Source: Cudoniella acicularis (Eukaryota > Ascomycota > Leotiomycetes > Helotiales > Helotiaceae). Taken from it: a DNA stretch of 42,717 nt. This document shows, in pieces, positions 1 through 10,519 of this stretch. Position numbers and translations under genes: made by a program. How positions within the stretch are numbered: the first letter of the stretch is position 1; the number at the start of each line of letters is the position of its first letter. Below the pieces are notes generated by a model that was not told the origin of the DNA, did not search any database, and saw nothing but the letters and a program-made list of their open reading frames with translations. The stretch lies in assembly GCA_013054445.1 (NCBI GenBank), contig JAAMPI010000340.1, forward strand, positions 1 to 42,717, written 5' to 3'.

Positions 1-806
1 AACTCCACCTCATCATCAACCAGCATCAACTTCGCACCGCTCAATCTTAAGCAATGCAACAACGCCTTCCCCGCCAAATTATAATTGATCATCGCCGCGC
101 CGCGCCAATCGCCAACAATCCCAGCCACGCAAATATAAAATCCGGCGAGTTCATCATGTAAAAAGCCACATAATCTTTAGGTTTAACCCCCTGGGAGAGA
201 AACCAGCGCGCGTATTGGTTTGCGCGTGAGGAGGTTTCTGTCCATGTGTAGCAGCCCTCGCGAGACCAGAGGCAGTCGTCGTTTTTGCGTGCGTTGACAG
301 ATTCTTCGAAGAAGTAATAGACGGATTGGCGGTTCTTCTTGACTGGTTTTTGGGGACGTTGCTGTTAGTTTATGATTTGATATTGATATTGGGGGTTGAT
401 GAGATGAAAGGGGAACTGACCAGCTTCGGCATAGAGCTTGGTCATTTTATTCATCCTGTATATGCCGATTAAGTCTTTGTATAATCGGTGTTTGGCATCG
501 AGGTACACGCCCGCCGCGGCGGTCCCGGCAATCGCTGCTGCTGTGACTATACATTCTCATAGTATTAGCAGTCAAACATAAATCCATTTCGTGTCTGTTG
601 AGCAAGGAATCCCTTTATCAATACCACTTCGAGAAAAAAACATTGACGAAAAAAACCCCCAAGGTGAAGCATGAAACGTGGGGCCAAAAACGCCATCATG
701 AAAATCAACAAAAGTCACCGCCTGGGAAAGAAAGCTCCTAAAGTAGCGCAAACCAAACTCCCTCGATGTCGCACAGTAGTATAATATCCAACTCACCGAG
801 CGCCAT
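1..806 (-). CDS. FAT1-like very-long-chain fatty acid transporter/acyl-CoA synthetase, 5' part, apparent 1-nt frameshift
   Basis: This is the N-terminal part of a gene that runs off the left edge. By splice reading the exons are 804-806 onward to 797 (ATG GCG CTC G), 546-421 and 342-1, with introns 547-796 (GTGAGT..TATAG) and 343-420 (GTCAGT..CCAG). The joined protein begins MALVTAAAAIAG and continues with KLYAEAVKKNRQ, FFEESVNARK, LWSREGCYTW, NSPDFIFAWLGLLAIG and then INYNLAGKALLH. This matches the N-terminus of the fungal FAT1 family, which imports and activates (very) long-chain fatty acids at the ER, peroxisome or plasma membrane. Near 91-107 the frame breaks inside a GC-rich CGCG tract. 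One missing C would restore the family's conserved GAxPAxINYN stretch. This is either a sequencing/assembly error or a real inactivating deletion. The AMP-binding motifs lie outside the window, so activity cannot be judged. Confidence 0.72.
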
Positions 807-1715
807 CTTCTCTCGCACCAAGTACCACAAATATCACCTCTTGCACCACAAGATCTTGCTTGCACAACAGCTCAGCTCAGCTTCAGCTCAGCTCACGAAA
901 TCACGTCCACGGCTTCTCGGTCCCAGAATAAAACCCGACATACATGTACTGCAGTATATGTACAGGATAAACCCCCGCTATCTCGGCATTAGGACGTATC
1001 AATAATCTGGAAGCCAGGGTGGCCGCCGAGGCATCTCTGCGACATCCCAGTTTTTGGCTGAGTTGTGACTCGTGGACTCGAACGAGGAGGATTCACCTCC
1101 CCGCATATTTTGCATAATTTCGCGATTGGCTGATTTGGTGAAGCGAGGGTGGAGAGAGGACGGGGGGCGGTAGTTAAATCCGGGGATGCAGAACTAGGCT
1201 TTTTAGGGTAGATTATGGGGTGTTCTATTTTCATTTTTGGAGAGTAGAGCGGGAACTTGCCTAGGTAGGTTGGAGTTGCGTCGGAAATGCTACTTCCTGG
1301 TAATCTCCGATAGGGGCTTTGGGCTTGATCGGCTACCGGTAAGTCTACAGAAGCTCTCGGCTATAAAAAGGGGGCCTTTATCTAGTCGTTGGCTAGAAGC
1401 TAAACAACCAAATGAAACTCAGTAGGAAGCCCAAGCTTGAGGCCAACGGGCAGTTAAAGATGAGATTTTTTTTATTATACTTAAGAATTCCACAATTGAG
1501 ATTAGAATCTTTTTGGTATGCAATAATACTCAATGCGAAGGAAAATAAGGTTTAAAAGAGCATTTCAACATTATCATTACTTGTATCTCAGATACCGCGT
1601 TGCCGCATTCATACAGTACAGTAAACATTAACAACCAACACCATAATAACACACCATCATACAAACCATTCAAATTGTCCCCTTTTCCCCCCTTCTTACC
1701 ATTCATTCCCCCCAC
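807..1715. other. intergenic region between FAT1-like and ferritin-like genes
   Basis: I see no gene here. It holds the FAT1-like promoter side and the 3' flank of the ferritin-like gene. A TATA-like ctataaaaag lies near 1359-1370, but it faces no recognisable plus-strand gene. A short open stretch at 1237-1425 has no family features. Confidence 0.5.
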
Positions 1716-2818
1716 CTAACACCACCACCCACTTAAAAAAACACCACTCCTCCACCCCACAGGATTAACCTCCAAAACCCCGACTCCAGAAATAGTATTC
1801 GCATCACTAACCTTCGCCGTCTTCCCATCCGCCGTACTCAGCACCACATATACCTGTCCGGTGGGAGCAAGCACCCCATTACCCCCCGCAGGAATAGCGT
1901 CGATCTTGAAATCACCACTATCTCTACTCGTTGTTCTGACTTGCGCATAATAGGTGTCCAAGCCGGAGAAGAAGACTGCGTAGACGGGCGTGCTAGCCGT
2001 GATGAGCTTCGCTGCTATAGCGTTCTTCTGCGCGTGTGTAAACATGACCGGGGAGCCGCCGGCTGTGTAGGGGTATTGAGTGGGTTCGAGAACGAGGGGA
2101 GGGAAGGCTTTGAAAGGGAGAGAGGGGTCATTGGGCGTGAAGTCCGTAATGAATTGCGCGGCGAGGGAGTACACTTGGTTGAAGTCCAAAGGGGTGTCGA
2201 ACGGTTTTGGGAATGGCGATTCACCCAAAGCGGCGCGGATGTAGGATGAGTGGCGGGACTCGACGGTGAGGATTGAGCCGGCGACGGTGAGGTATGCTTT
2301 GGTGGCGATTTCGGCGGCGGCGCTGAGGTAGGCTGATACGCCGACGCCTTCAAGGACGGAGGAGAGGGCGAGGAAGGACTTTACGTCTGTGGAGGGGAAG
2401 GAGTAACTGGCTTCTGTGACGGGCTTGGCTCCTGCGGCAGTGAGGGCGCCGGAAAGGGTGGAGACGTGAGTCTGTTTTTCATTGTTAGTCTTTTTCTAGT
2501 TCACAGAGAACTCCAACTTACCTGTTCATCATAGTAAATCTCCTTCAAGTTGGCATAGAATGGGTCTGGGAACCCGGCGGCGACAAATTCAGCTTGGGTG
2601 TAGTTGGCAAGACCCTCCATGTAGAACTTTCGCTCCAGGTATTCGAGAGTGAGCGCATAGTTGAGAATGGTCACATCACCTCCCGGCGGAATGTTGTAAT
2701 CAGAAGCATAGGTGGCATCACGCTTTCCGACAGGGCTGGCTGCTGCTAGGTTGGAGCCTACTATCAAGGCAGAGATGATTGAGGAACACACAGTGAAGGC
2801 TGTAGAAAAATAATGCAT
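1716..2818 (-). CDS. secreted ferritin-like domain protein (Rds1-type)
   Basis: Two exons, complement(1716-2471, 2522-2818), give 350 aa. The 50-nt intron starts GTAAGT after the codons for YYDEQ and ends AACAG. I chose the ATG at 2818 because a signal peptide follows directly (MHYFSTAFTVCSSII..NLAAASP) and a KR dipeptide sits after it; an in-frame ATG 24 nt upstream would only add a polar stretch. The mature protein opens with DVTILNYALTLEYLERKFY and has long Ala/Leu/Ser helices (VSTLSGALTAAG, FLALSSVLEGVGVSAYLSAA, ILTVESRHSSYIRAALG). This is the pattern of the fungal ferritin-like family that includes S. pombe Rds1, a protein induced by stress and nutrient signals. Members are secreted or wall-associated; metal binding and enzymatic activity are mostly untested. 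The reading is continuous and intact. Confidence 0.85.
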
Positions 2819-3892
2819 CTGAGGCAACCAGGGTGAAAGCAAGTTAGAAAGAGGATTGTTCAGAGGGAGGAGGGATGTCTTATGGAAGTGAAGATTACTA
2901 TGAGCTAGGATAAGATGAGAAAGAGTAGGGAATCAACATTATTATAACTGTGAAAAGCTAGACTTTTTTTTTTGTACTTAGTTTTCTAGAGGGGGTTATG
3001 AAGGTCATTGCGGTATTACTGAGATACATCTCAGCCTGGAAGCTCGTAGTTCCGTGATAGCACTGCAGTAAAATGATCAGAAGCCGACACTTCTCCATTG
3101 TACCCTCTGGTTACTAGTAGTCAGGTTAGGTTAGGCCAAACGGAAGAGCCAGGAACTCACATCTCGGCAGTAGCGTCCCGAGCCTTTAGAAGTTGCACGA
3201 ACCACGAAAAGATCGAGCTTGGCTCCTTGCTTTCCCCAGGATTTTGTCTTTTTAGAGGAAAGCTAGCGAAAGTTAATGGAATTTTTAGTGAACTTAATGA
3301 CGGCATGGCGATTAGAGAAAGTAACTAGCAGACGAATCATGTCTCCCCTTGAAAGCCATGTTGCTGAGACATTCAATCAGATCTAGAAAATCTGGAACTA
3401 TTTCATAAAGTTCCCAAGAATTTTGAAAAACAGTCATTCGGGTGAGACTTTGTTCAAGCTTAAACTTAAGCTTGTAAATGGTGCTGGTTAGTGGCACGTC
3501 AGCAAGTGATCTGCATCGCCACAACGGATCCGCTTGGATCCGAGTAATTTGAAGCATTCTGGACTTTTAAGACTCATTTCCGTGGTTATTCCGGGAGATT
3601 TAACATTTGATACACTCGCAATTAATGGTTATGTGCTTGTTAGTGAAATGGGAAAATAGAAATCGGCATTTTTCATAATTACCATAAAAACATTTCAGGC
3701 AACCTAGCTAGGTATTTACTTACCCGTCAACATCTAATGTTGAGTTGGCCAGATCGGTCTGTAGTTTTAAAATTCTTCGGAAAGCTTACAGGCTGATGAA
3801 GAAGTCTGTGATCAAATTCTCTTTACGTCTTCACAAATCTTACATCATACACTGCGGATTGTCGAGTTATTGGCAAGAATACCATAGCTTTA
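2819..3892. other. intergenic region, ferritin-like promoter and glutamine-synthetase-like 3' flank
   Basis: No gene is supported. A purine-rich leader and an A/T tract near 2940-2990 lie upstream of the ferritin-like gene. The small open frames here, such as 3098-3328, have no start context, splice pattern or family motif. Confidence 0.5.
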
Positions 3893-5517
3893 TCAAACGG
3901 CCTCAATGTACCTTCGCACCTCCCTTTTCCAAAGTTAGCATAGACGCAATGGTAGCAAGGTATACGTACCAATCTGTCACAGCCTCATCCCATAATCGAA
4001 TTTCGTGCTCTCTCGTCCCAGCATAATGTTCTACAAACTCATCACCGAGCACTTCTCTTGCTATGCTTTCAGGCCTCGCGAATCTTTCAGTGGCCTCCTT
4101 CAGACTCTTTGCCAGTCTCAAGCCAGGATCAGCTTTTCCGCCAACATTCTGCCCTTTACCAAGAGGTGGTTGTTTGATTTCGAGCTTCTTCTCAACCCCG
4201 CGCCAACCCAGTGCCAAGATTGCGGCAAGAACAAAGTATGGATTGGCGTCAGCTCCAGGAACGCGGACTTCAAATCGAGTTGCTCCTGGTTTTGACGTTG
4301 GTGGCGCAATCAATCGAATTGATGCCGCACGGTGTTCCAAACCCCATGATACTGTTACTGGTGCCCAGAAATTCTCTACCAAACGCTTGTAAGAGTTCAC
4401 TGTAGGTGCAACTAAGGGCATAATATCTGGAAGTCCTTCGAGTAAACCCGCCAAAAAGTGCCGTCCCATATCAGAGAGGTTCGCAATATCATCATATTTG
4501 GCTTGTGTATCCTTCTTTTCGCGAAAGAAGAGATTCTTTCCATCTTTGTCAACAATCGAAATGTGCATGTGTCCGCTATTCCCAGGTAGTCCTTGTCGTG
4601 GTTTAGCCATAAAACATGGTGTTATCCCGTATTTAGTGGCAACTGATTTCACAACATATCTACAAGGTATTAGATTATGTTCTCGAGAATCGTCATATAT
4701 GATACTGACTTGAAAAGTCCTGCTTTATCTGCCATCTCCTGTATGCCTCCAAAGGATAGAGCAGCCTCAAAAACGCCAGGTCCGCTTTCTGTGTGCCATC
4801 CTTCTATTCCGCAATTGAACTTTTCGCATGCATCAAATATGCCATAATAGTATTCTTGATTATGTACAGGTCGTGTCAAGCTGTAACCAAACATGCCTTC
4901 GGTCAAGGATGGGAGGGAATTGACGGGATTATCTCGTAGGAAGGTCGCAGTTGAGGAATTGTTTCTTTCGGAGACTGGTGCATTTGCGTCGGCCGAGGGT
5001 GCTTTGAATTGAAAGAATTCGTATTCCGCTAGGAGAGCTGTCAGTACCGAAAGCACGTAAGAACCAGCAGCCTACCTCCAGCCATTGCACCAAGGCCCTT
5101 GGCCTGCAGCTTCCCCAGAGCAGTCTTCAGGAGACCTCGAGGACACACGCTGATGGGTTTTCCAGAATCCGGATCAAAAAAGCTAACCAAAAAGAACGGT
5201 ACGTCATCTTCCCAAGGGATTCTTCTGAAGCTGCTCAAGTCCGGTATGGCGATAATGTCATGGTATCCATTCTCAGCATTGCTAATCTTCAATTCCCTAA
5301 AGTATGTTTGATCGTGCATATCCCAGCCAAAAATGACTGAGCAGAATCCGAAGCCTTCTTTAGCAATGCCCAAGAATTTTTTCTTGGAGACCAGCTTGCC
5401 GCGAAGGATGCCGTCGACGTCAATTCCAGCCAGCTTGACTTTCGTATCATTTTCGAGGAGTTTTGGCAGCGACTCAAGGGTCACCTCGCTGTCTTTTTGG
5501 TCTGGCATCGCGGTCAT
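3893..5517 (-). CDS. glutamine synthetase-like protein (type I / FluG C-terminal family)
   Basis: Four exons, complement(3893-3923, 3970-4659, 4710-5028, 5076-5517), joined by introns of 46, 50 and 47 nt, encode about 493 aa. Each junction restores a family-typical stretch: MAG|AEYEFFQF, AGLFK|YVVKSVATKYG and the last residues DW|EVRRYIEAV. The N-terminal beta-grasp part contains KVKLAGIDVDGILRGK and FGFCSVIFGWDMHD. The catalytic part shows the ExE metal site (AEYEFF), TESGPGVFE, GNSGHMHIS, SYKRLVENFWAP and LEHRAASIRL. These are hallmarks of type-I GS-fold ligases, which join an amine or ammonia to gamma-glutamyl phosphate. In fungi such single-domain copies are related to the C-terminal half of FluG; their true substrate is usually unknown, and some relatives act on polyamines. 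Primary glutamine synthetase of fungi is a different type. Two ATGs, 5517 and 5508, are equally plausible starts. Confidence 0.85.
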
Positions 5518-5830
5518 TTCGAGGTTGTGGGACACAAGCTGCAAGGCTGACGATACTTCGTAGCCAAATTCTCGATGTCGCGTGCTCGATTGTTGAAATT
5601 CCGAACTGGTATTGCACCAATTCTGCGAGCAACTCGAGTTCAATCTGTTGAAGGTTTCGTCGGCAGTGCGACCGTCTTACAGTACTGTCCGGAGTCCACG
5701 AGAAGAGGGGACGATAAGAGCTCCAGCCAGGCTCATGGCAGAAGCTAGCTCAGCTTGAGGGGTTGGGATGTTGGCGAGCTCCCCTGCGAACTTCTGCAGT
5801 CCAATTAGGAGCTGTCAATCTATGCCAGCC
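5518..5830 (-). other. open block upstream of and in frame with the GS-like gene, separated by TAA
   Basis: The GS-like frame stays open upstream of its ATG, back to a TAA at 5677-5679. Beyond that TAA the same frame is open again, through about 5684-5812, and encodes an Ala/Leu-rich stretch (LLIGLQKFAGELANIP, QAELASAMSLAGALIVPSS). A good 3' splice site (gattgacag) precedes this block. It could be 5' UTR, an upstream coding exon, or an N-terminal extension lost by the stop. I recognise no family with certainty. Confidence 0.3.
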
Positions 5831-6770
5831 TATCGTCATGGCGAAATGTTTGAGTAGCCTCTGAGCAACAGCAATAAATACATGGCCGTGTCGCTTCTAG
5901 AGCGATCGTCACTTGCAGCACACCTCACTTGTCGCACACTCAAACTCACCACTCACTCTCCAGAGCTGATCACAACCTCAAAGCACCAGATTCAGGAACC
6001 ACTAACGGCCACTCGGGATTCTGATACTGCTTCGGGCGCGATGCACAGCAGCAACCTCCCCACATGACTGCGGCGGTCCCACGATAATGCTGGGCGCTGG
6101 TAGACACATCGCCACACAGCAACACCACGGCTACAGCGCTTGCAGGCCGGCCGGCCAGTCGTGATAGTCGGGCAGGCGACTCGTGATGCTGCCTCTTTGT
6201 GCACTGTGCCTGGCCCGGTATTGGAACGGCGGTGAGTTCAGGGGAGGTCCTGGGACTTCATGGTCTGCTCTGGTGGTGGTTGTCGAGTCGTGCTTTTCCT
6301 ATGACTTGCAGCTTGCTACCGGCGAATTGCCAGTGCTAGTGCCAGTGCCAGTGCCAGCTTGCAGTTGCGTCGGCGTTTGCGATAAGGGGCAGCCACCGAA
6401 GGCCAACACTTCCACTTTGTCATGGACCCAGGAGCCCGTTCTCGGACCATTGACACGCTGGAAATCTGACCTGCCCTACGGACCTTTTCTTTGTGTCATC
6501 ACAAATTTGCCATCAAACTCTTCCACTTCTCTACAAACTTTTCTATTCTTCACAACTTCTCAAAACTTCCAGTTCGTCTTATCTTCTTCACCTGCAGCAT
6601 CTGTGAGTTAGACCAATTCAACGTCCCTCTGCGCCGCCGTCTGAAGTCAATTTTAAGCGAGTTCGGAGCATCATCACCCTGTTCAACTCGTTCACAGTCA
6701 TCTTTCAATAGAGCGCTGATTTCGATTCTCAGATCTTTTCTCTTCAATTTTGAGCAAAACAACAAACAAG
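5831..6770. other. intergenic region upstream of the SDR gene
   Basis: No gene is supported. The last 300 bases before the SDR start are pyrimidine-rich (many tctcc/cttcac runs), typical of a filamentous-fungal promoter and leader. A short hexamer repeat lies at 6329-6357. Confidence 0.5.
6329..6357. repeat. short GCCAGT hexamer microsatellite
   Basis: About five imperfect GCCAGT units in tandem, one with CT instead of CC (gccagtgctagt then gccagtgccagt). It lies in the region upstream of the SDR gene. I see no protein-coding role for it. Confidence 0.7.
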
Positions 6771-8063
6771 ATGTCGGGTGGCTCTTCTCGCATCAGCAGC
6801 ACGGGTGTGATTCACACTATCAATAGCTTTGCGATGGGAAGATTGCATGGCAAGAACGCCATTGTCACGGGAGCCGCTGGGTCAGTGATAACAGTTTTCG
6901 TTTCCGTTTCTTTATTTTATACCAGCCGATATTCAATCTCATCAAGCGATGATTCTTTTACTATTGAATAATCTGCAAAATGTCGAGGTTCTCGTTCTCG
7001 CATGTCACGTGGTTACCTCTTTCCATCTTTACTTCACTTTTGTTCAACAGAAGCATTATCTCGTAGTTCAACATGCCATTTAAATGAAAGGTTGGCACCA
7101 CGATCGCCTGTTTCAATCCAAGACGATACCTCGTATTGCCAAATTCCTCGCAACTTCTGATATTGTGCTTACCCGAACTTCCGTAGTGGCATCGGTCTCG
7201 AAACATCCATCCTCTTCGCCAAAGAAGGAGCCAACGTTCTTATGGCCGATATATCTGCGCCCGCTCTTGACAAGGCCGTTGCCAAATTAAAACAGCTTGT
7301 TCCTTCAGCACATAAAGTGGATATTCAGGTAAGTGGAAGCAATAACTAGAGAAGTTCCCGGCTCACAAAATTCAAGGTCTGTGATGTTTCAAAAGAGGCC
7401 GATGTCAAAGCTATGGTTGATCATCTAGATGCTTGGGGTGGTGTTGATATTATGTTCAACAACGCAGGCATTATGCACGCTGATGATGCCGATGCTATTG
7501 ACACACCTGAGAAGATCTGGGACCTCACACAAGCAATCAACGTCAAGGGTGTTTGGTTCGGTTCTAAGCACGCTATTCTCTCCCTTCGAAAGCACAACAA
7601 AATTCGCGGCTCAATTATCAACACAGCATCTGTAGTGGCATTGGTTGGATCGGCAACTCCTCAACTAGCTTACACGGCAAGCAAAGGTGCAGTTCTGGCG
7701 ATGACAAGAGAATTAGCAATCGTACACGCTCGAGAAGGCTTCCGATTCAACGCCCTTTGCCCCGCGCCTCTCAACACGCCCTTACTGCAAGACTGGCTAG
7801 GCGACGACCAACCCAAGAGACTTAGACGAGAAATCCACTTCCCATCCGGCCGATTCGGCGAAGCCATCGAGCAAGCTCAAGCCGTTCTGTTCCTTGCAAG
7901 CGACGAGTCGAGCTTCGTTAACGGTCAGGATTTCGTAGTTGACGGCGGCATGACCAAGGCATACGTTACCCCTGAAGGACCACCACTCGCAGCGCCTAAA
8001 AACAACGTTTCTCTGTCCGAGCCGGTGGACGCTATTCGGGACACTGGCATTCCGGAAGCTTGA
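6771..8063 (+). CDS. classical short-chain dehydrogenase/reductase (SDR)
   Basis: Three exons, 6771-6880, 7187-7328 and 7377-8063, give 312 aa. Intron 1 (306 nt, GTCAGT..CGTAG) interrupts the cofactor loop, and joining rebuilds TGAAGGIGLETSILFA, the TGxxxGxG NAD(P)-binding motif. Intron 2 is 48 nt. Further hallmarks are the acidic end of beta-2 (LMADIS, suggesting NAD rather than NADP), NNAG, the catalytic Ser of NTASVVALVG, YTASKGAV (YxxxK) and the late CPAPLNTPLL segment. The C-terminus reads FVNGQDFVVDGGMTKAYVTPEGPP, as in many fungal sugar, alcohol or polyol oxidoreductases of this family. About 24 residues precede the Rossmann fold, so the protein is probably cytosolic. The substrate cannot be named. 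The first intron is long for this genome, so an extra small exon inside it cannot be excluded. Confidence 0.85.
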
Positions 8064-9047
8064 TTTTCTTAGATTTCATGTTCATAAATCATAAGAATTT
8101 TTAGCGTTAATTTAGTTTATCTCATAGTAGTTGTTTTGCGGCATAGATTGCAGTTCCTGATTCCATAAATTTATGATGCGATGGTTCTCTTATTTAGGCG
8201 TCTGTGGTTGCATAGATAGTTCTGATTTGCTAGCGCAATGTGAACTTCGTCCTGCATGATAATATGTGTACATGATTTTCTATTTAGGTGACCAAGACTG
8301 GCGAAATAAACATCGACTCGTCGAAAACCTTCATAGGTCATAAGCATTCCCAACTTCCCTCTAGAGTTCTGATCTATTTGGTACACAATCACCTTAAACG
8401 CTAAGTCGACAATTCTTGCAGCTAGCTTCATCACCCCTTACAATTCAAGTTATCGCGATCTCATAATACAGCCAAGCCTTCTGAACCCGTTCCCTCTTCC
8501 CGACTTTTAGTACCTCACTTTTAATCGTGTATTCCTGTCCTCCCCCGTCTCATTGCACAACACTCTCCCCAAAACCAAAACCATCACGATAGGTATCGGG
8601 TCTTGAGGTTATATCTTCGAGCCTTTTCACATCACTTGTCTTCTTCAACCTCTTGTCGCTGTCGATCTTCAAATCAACTACGTCGATTCTCCTTCGGGCC
8701 TGTTATTCGCGATCATCTCAGCTTTGACGGAGTGCTCACTTGCGTATCTAAACAAATGTAAGAACACCTTCTTCCCTGAAATTATTGCAAGCAGCTGACG
8801 TTATTGAAGTTGCACATATTCACCTTTGGTTTCGTCAACGCGCTATCTGGTCCCAGCTATCCAGCCAAGCAGGCCGTTTCACGTTGCCTCCTACTCTTCT
8901 CACGCTTACAAGGTGACTTCAACCTCAACTCTCAATACCAATAGAATCGGCGGCGCCAATTTCTGTCTCTGGTCTAAAGGTGAAGTCCATCTTGTTATAG
9001 CTAGCCTATCTCTTCTACAACTCTAACACATCACTCTTAGATCCATC
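8064..9047. other. intergenic region and probable 5' leader of the next gene
   Basis: No gene is supported. The part from about 8480 on is C/T-rich and probably contains the promoter and a possibly spliced 5' UTR of the downstream gene: an acceptor-like cactcttag sits just before its ATG. An 87-codon open frame on the minus strand (8171-8434) has no family features. Confidence 0.45.
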
Positions 9048-9746
9048 ATGTCAATTTCGCAGCAACAGCAGAAGGTGCAAACCCCAGCCGGCGGTGCCAA
9101 AGAAATCAGTCCCGTCCAAATTGACGAACTTGCCTCTGCCTTTCAAAAACACGTCATGGAAGACGAGATGGCAGCTACTGACACCGCTCCTATCAACCCG
9201 GCCGAATTACCTTCCAGCCCAAATGTAGCACTGGCCAACCAAATCGTCTATCTCACTACCAAGTTCAAGGAGACCAAAGACGCATCTCACCTTAAAGAAA
9301 TAATGACGATCTTAGAGCTAATCGACAGCGACCTCACTCACCGACCTCCTCCAGAAAACCCAGGCCTACGCCTCTTCGCCGAAGCCCACTCTGAGCTCAG
9401 CATCGAACAAGCCCGCCAGGTAGTCGTGGATGTTGAGAGAGTTTGGCCTGAAGTCAAGGACGTTACGTGTGATAGGATCATGTTGTTGAAGAGGGGGCTT
9501 CTTGATGACAAATTATTCCTTCCGTATAAGAAGTTGAGACCCTTTATCGCCGTGGGCTGCCGCATGTTAGCTGCTGCTGAGACCGAGGGAAATAGTACTA
9601 CAGGGATTGCAGCAGAAGACCTAGAAACCGTGGCTCCCGCAAATGCTATCGTCGAGGATATGGATGCGGATACGGGTGAGACGCTGATCGTGGTCATGGC
9701 TAATCGAGCTAGGGGTGTTGATTTTATGGATCGGAAAATCATTTGA
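9048..9746 (+). CDS. unassigned conserved-looking protein, 232 aa
   Basis: A single uninterrupted frame from ATG 9048 to TGA 9746. I do not recognise the family. The first 20 residues are Gln-rich (SISQQQQKVQTP). The rest is acidic and helical, with segments such as IDELASAFQKHVMEDEMAA, NQIVYLTTKFKETKD, HLKEIMTILELIDSDLTHRP and SIEQARQVVVDVERVWPEV, then DKLFLPYKKLRPFIAVG. There is no signal peptide or membrane segment, so it is probably cytosolic or nuclear. Codon use and the clean start/stop make it a credible gene rather than a chance frame. The Gln-rich start followed by helices is common in fungus-specific hypothetical proteins. Confidence 0.6.
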   Translation: MSISQQQQKVQTPAGGAKEISPVQIDELASAFQKHVMEDEMAATDTAPINPAELPSSPNVALANQIVYLTTKFKETKDASHLKEIMTILELIDSDLTHRPPPENPGLRLFAEAHSELSIEQARQVVVDVERVWPEVKDVTCDRIMLLKRGLLDDKLFLPYKKLRPFIAVGCRMLAAAETEGNSTTGIAAEDLETVAPANAIVEDMDADTGETLIVVMANRARGVDFMDRKII

Positions 9747-10519
9747 GCGATTCGTGATTTGCGCTCTTATTTGGGTGGGTTGAAGTTAGGAGGAGCGGGT
9801 GAGCAGGGAAATTGAGGTGCGAGTGGCGGACTTATATCACGTACAAATCCTCTTCATTCCCAGATGGTTTCTACGGTTGCTCAAGCCTGCCTAGAAAGAT
9901 GTTGAAGAAATGGGAGGCGCCGATTGGTGCACCACCATCAAAATGCTTCGGTAGTCGGTATTTCGCCCAGGAAACAAAATGAAAATACAAAAATTATTCT
10001 CGAAAGCAACTATTCTATAAATCGAAAGTGACATTGAATTGAAGCTGAATACGCTTTATGCAACTATTCTTCTAATTTTCATGATAGGCAAAGCTGGCGA
10101 GGCTGAGAGGGGCAGTCATGCAAAGTGGAGATCACGAGACTATGGTTAGGGGATTGAGGTCTGAGGTCTCCGTTTAATCGGCGGCCAACTCCGATTTCAT
10201 GCAGGAGCTGTTTATTGGTTTTTGAACAGGGTTTATGTAACTAAATGCTGAGTGCCAAGAAGTTTTGATAAGAAGCGGTAAGAGCGGATGTATCCCAACC
10301 TTGCTACTTAGCTTTCTCGGAATCGGATAATAACACTATCGAGAACTTGCACTAGAGGGATTTACACTAGGGAAAATAGTCACCAAGGAAAGCTTTTTTC
10401 TTGTCTTACCACTTGGTAAGATTAAGTTCCAACAGCTTCTCACATGTAGAAAAAATTGCCCCAAAGCGTTCAAAAAAATAAATTCATAAGCTATTAGTTC
10501 CAACTATATCTGGTATCTA
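9747..10519. other. intergenic region between convergent genes
   Basis: Shared 3' flank of the 232-aa gene and the MFS gene. It is A/T-rich, with several aataaa-like motifs near 10480. No coding, RNA or repeat feature was found. Confidence 0.5.

Noticed and set aside
2015..2353. Antisense and off-frame openings in the ferritin-like gene
   Set aside because: They are shadows of a GC-rich coding exon; the sense frame explains the sequence.
8171..8434. 87-aa minus-strand open frame
   Set aside because: No family features and A/T-rich flanks; probably a non-coding 3' flank of the SDR gene.
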